Of a stretch of 64,000 nt of DNA, positions 62,512-64,000 are shown piece by piece. A model generated the notes under the pieces. That model saw only the letters and a list, made by a program, of their open reading frames with translations. It was not told the DNA's origin and searched no databases. Both the position numbers and the translations under genes were made by a program. The stretch's first letter is position 1, and each line of letters begins with the position of its first letter. Source of the stretch: Allantophomopsis cytisporea (Eukaryota > Ascomycota > Leotiomycetes > Phacidiales > Phacidiaceae); NCBI GenBank assembly GCA_024752435.1, contig CP103032.1:930001-994000 (forward strand). Reading direction: 5' to 3'.

Positions 62512-64000
62512 CGTTGCCAGTCTACGCAAAATAAAACAAAAGTGTAACCAAAATCATCTCGTCTCCTACGGCTATGGATGTTCTACCTGTGCTCAACTCA
62601 GCCCTGATTCATGACTGAAGCCGGGGGACACTGCGAAAGCTTCCGATCATTAATCAACACAACGAGCATCCGTTTATTACTTTCACGCACCTGGTCCCAT
62701 ATCCACAAACTTGGTGAACCTTGGGTCATTGCGCGGTACCAATTCCGTAAGATATCCACCCCCCGATGGTTAGACCCTGTTTGTCTAATAATACGCTACC
62801 GACACCTGTACTGCATACAGTGTACTGTATGTACTGTGTACAGTGTACAGCGTTCGATTCTAAGATAGTGCTTCGAGAACCGACCTTCACAATACATAAG
62901 ACGACTTGTCTGACTCGCACAAAACCGCCCTACGATCTCCAAGAAAGCAAAGTAATACCAAATCCGAATGAGACTCTTGATAATTAGGCTCTCCATCTCC
63001 GAATGTGGCTCTTGTTTCTCGGAGGAAGCCCCGTGTTGGAATAGAGCGCCATTTCTTTTCGCAAGCCCGACTGAGAAAGGACTGGTGCGCATAACCATCG
63101 CAGGTTACAGAACAGACAGCTGGAATCATAGTTGCAAATCTTCATAGCAGATGTCTGGGTATCATCTGGGGGTGTACTGAAATAACAAACTATTTGGATT
63201 CCCCAGGAACCAGTCGATCAGCAGTCATACATATGTCAGAAGTGGTGGCGTTCGCCGGGAAAGCAATATGAAACGAATTCAAGGAATCCCGACAGCTCAA
63301 CCACAAGGACATAGAGCTCACTTCTCTCTTCATCTGACGAGGCAGATAAGCCAATACTTGGGAGTTCAACATCCAATTCATCACTATTATCTGAAAATCT
63401 TATGCATTCTTTCGGGTCTGCTTCGATTATGTGGGAATTGGCGGGAACAATCTTCACAAATCCCAAATATGAATCCCTGTCACGCTCGACGTGACCTTTC
63501 CCAAGCATTTAGCACACGTCTGAAAGTGGGTATTGTCCAGAGACCGACCAGTCACAAATTTCACCCCTAGGTATTCCGGTTAGAAATAATAATAAAAAAC
63601 AAGCCTTTTACTGCGGAATAAGAGTGCGTCAGATCAGAAATTGGACAGGCGGGTCAGTCACTTTTGCTGCCTTTCTATGGAGCCCACATACATAAAAGAA
63701 AGTATGGTGCAGTACAGACTAATGTCGATGGGTGCTGATCCCAAAATCACGGCAGATAGTCGTGGCAGACTCATCTCAGCACAAAATACTCAAGAATATT
63801 CTGGGGCTGCTGGCCACTGAGTCAGTAGCCACGTCTGCATCAGTCCCTAAAACTTAAAATACCCTCCTACTCAGCGATGCAATTCTGGTATTTTGGCCAG
63901 TACTCAGTGAGCCCAACTCGCACGAGTAAGGGGTTCCTGAACCCTTGCATACACGCGGTGGCGCATAAATGCTGAGATAGAATTGCTGGGAACATGGCCA

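Larger units (their letters stand above)
61136..64000. other. Spacer rich in short repeats, right end of window
   Basis: Leader or promoter of the Zn2Cys6 gene, then TATG/CATA microsatellites (61744-61788, 62085-62106) and a heptamer array (62463-62511). A small palindrome is seen at 62814-62831. An acidic frame on the minus strand (63508-63236) could be part of a gene but lacks recognised motifs. Confidence 0.5.

Noticed and set aside
62814..62831. 7-bp palindrome in a GTAC-rich stretch
   Set aside because: Short, within simple-sequence DNA; no reason to call it a functional hairpin.
63236..63508. Acidic 90-codon frame on the minus strand near the window edge
   Set aside because: Composition is protein-like, but no motif, no upstream exon I could join, and no family recognised.

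Overview
This is a window of nuclear DNA from a filamentous ascomycete. Genes are split by 45-111 nt introns with GT..AG borders and CTAAC/CTGAC-type branch points. The gene content is also typical of such fungi: Zn2Cys6 regulators, a GABA/choline-type permease, a two-unit ABCG transporter, a large secreted catalase and an NRPS-like reductase. Affiliation with Leotiomycetes is my impression only. The layout is gene-poor: eleven genes I can support, one clear pseudogene, and long AT-rich or microsatellite-bearing spacers. I saw no tRNA, rRNA or transposon I could defend.

Layout: 1904-3679 (+) amino-acid/choline-type permease; 3680-16551 a gene-poor stretch; 16552-18012 (+) Zn2Cys6 regulator; 19003-19890 (+) degraded coiled-coil gene; 21774-22830 (-) small membrane protein whose 5' end is unresolved; 27672-32145 (+) a 1473-residue disordered protein; 33060-43800 the metabolic cluster described below; 47549-49804 (+) secreted large-subunit catalase; 50779-54853 (-) full-size ABCG transporter; 59002-61135 (-) Zn2Cys6 regulator with an AT-hook; 61136-64000 low-complexity spacer.

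The main discovery is the block at 33060-43800. Its five genes alternate in strand: an NCS1 nucleobase/hydantoin-type permease (-), an adenylation-thiolation-reductase NRPS-like enzyme (+), an N-carbamoyl-D-amino-acid amidohydrolase-like enzyme (-), a hydantoinase/dihydropyrimidinase (+) and an Asp/Glu/hydantoin racemase (-). Uptake, racemisation, ring opening and decarbamoylation are the four activities of the bacterial hydantoin-utilisation (hyu) pathway, which turns 5-substituted hydantoins into D-amino acids. Here they surround a carboxylic-acid reductase of secondary-metabolism type. GATA (AreA-like) and GCGGGG (CreA-like) motifs lie in three spacers that serve as promoters. I infer a nitrogen-controlled system that either salvages hydantoins or makes amino acids for reduction by the NRPS-like enzyme. 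The catalase, ABC transporter and second regulator could be its outer part or unrelated neighbours.
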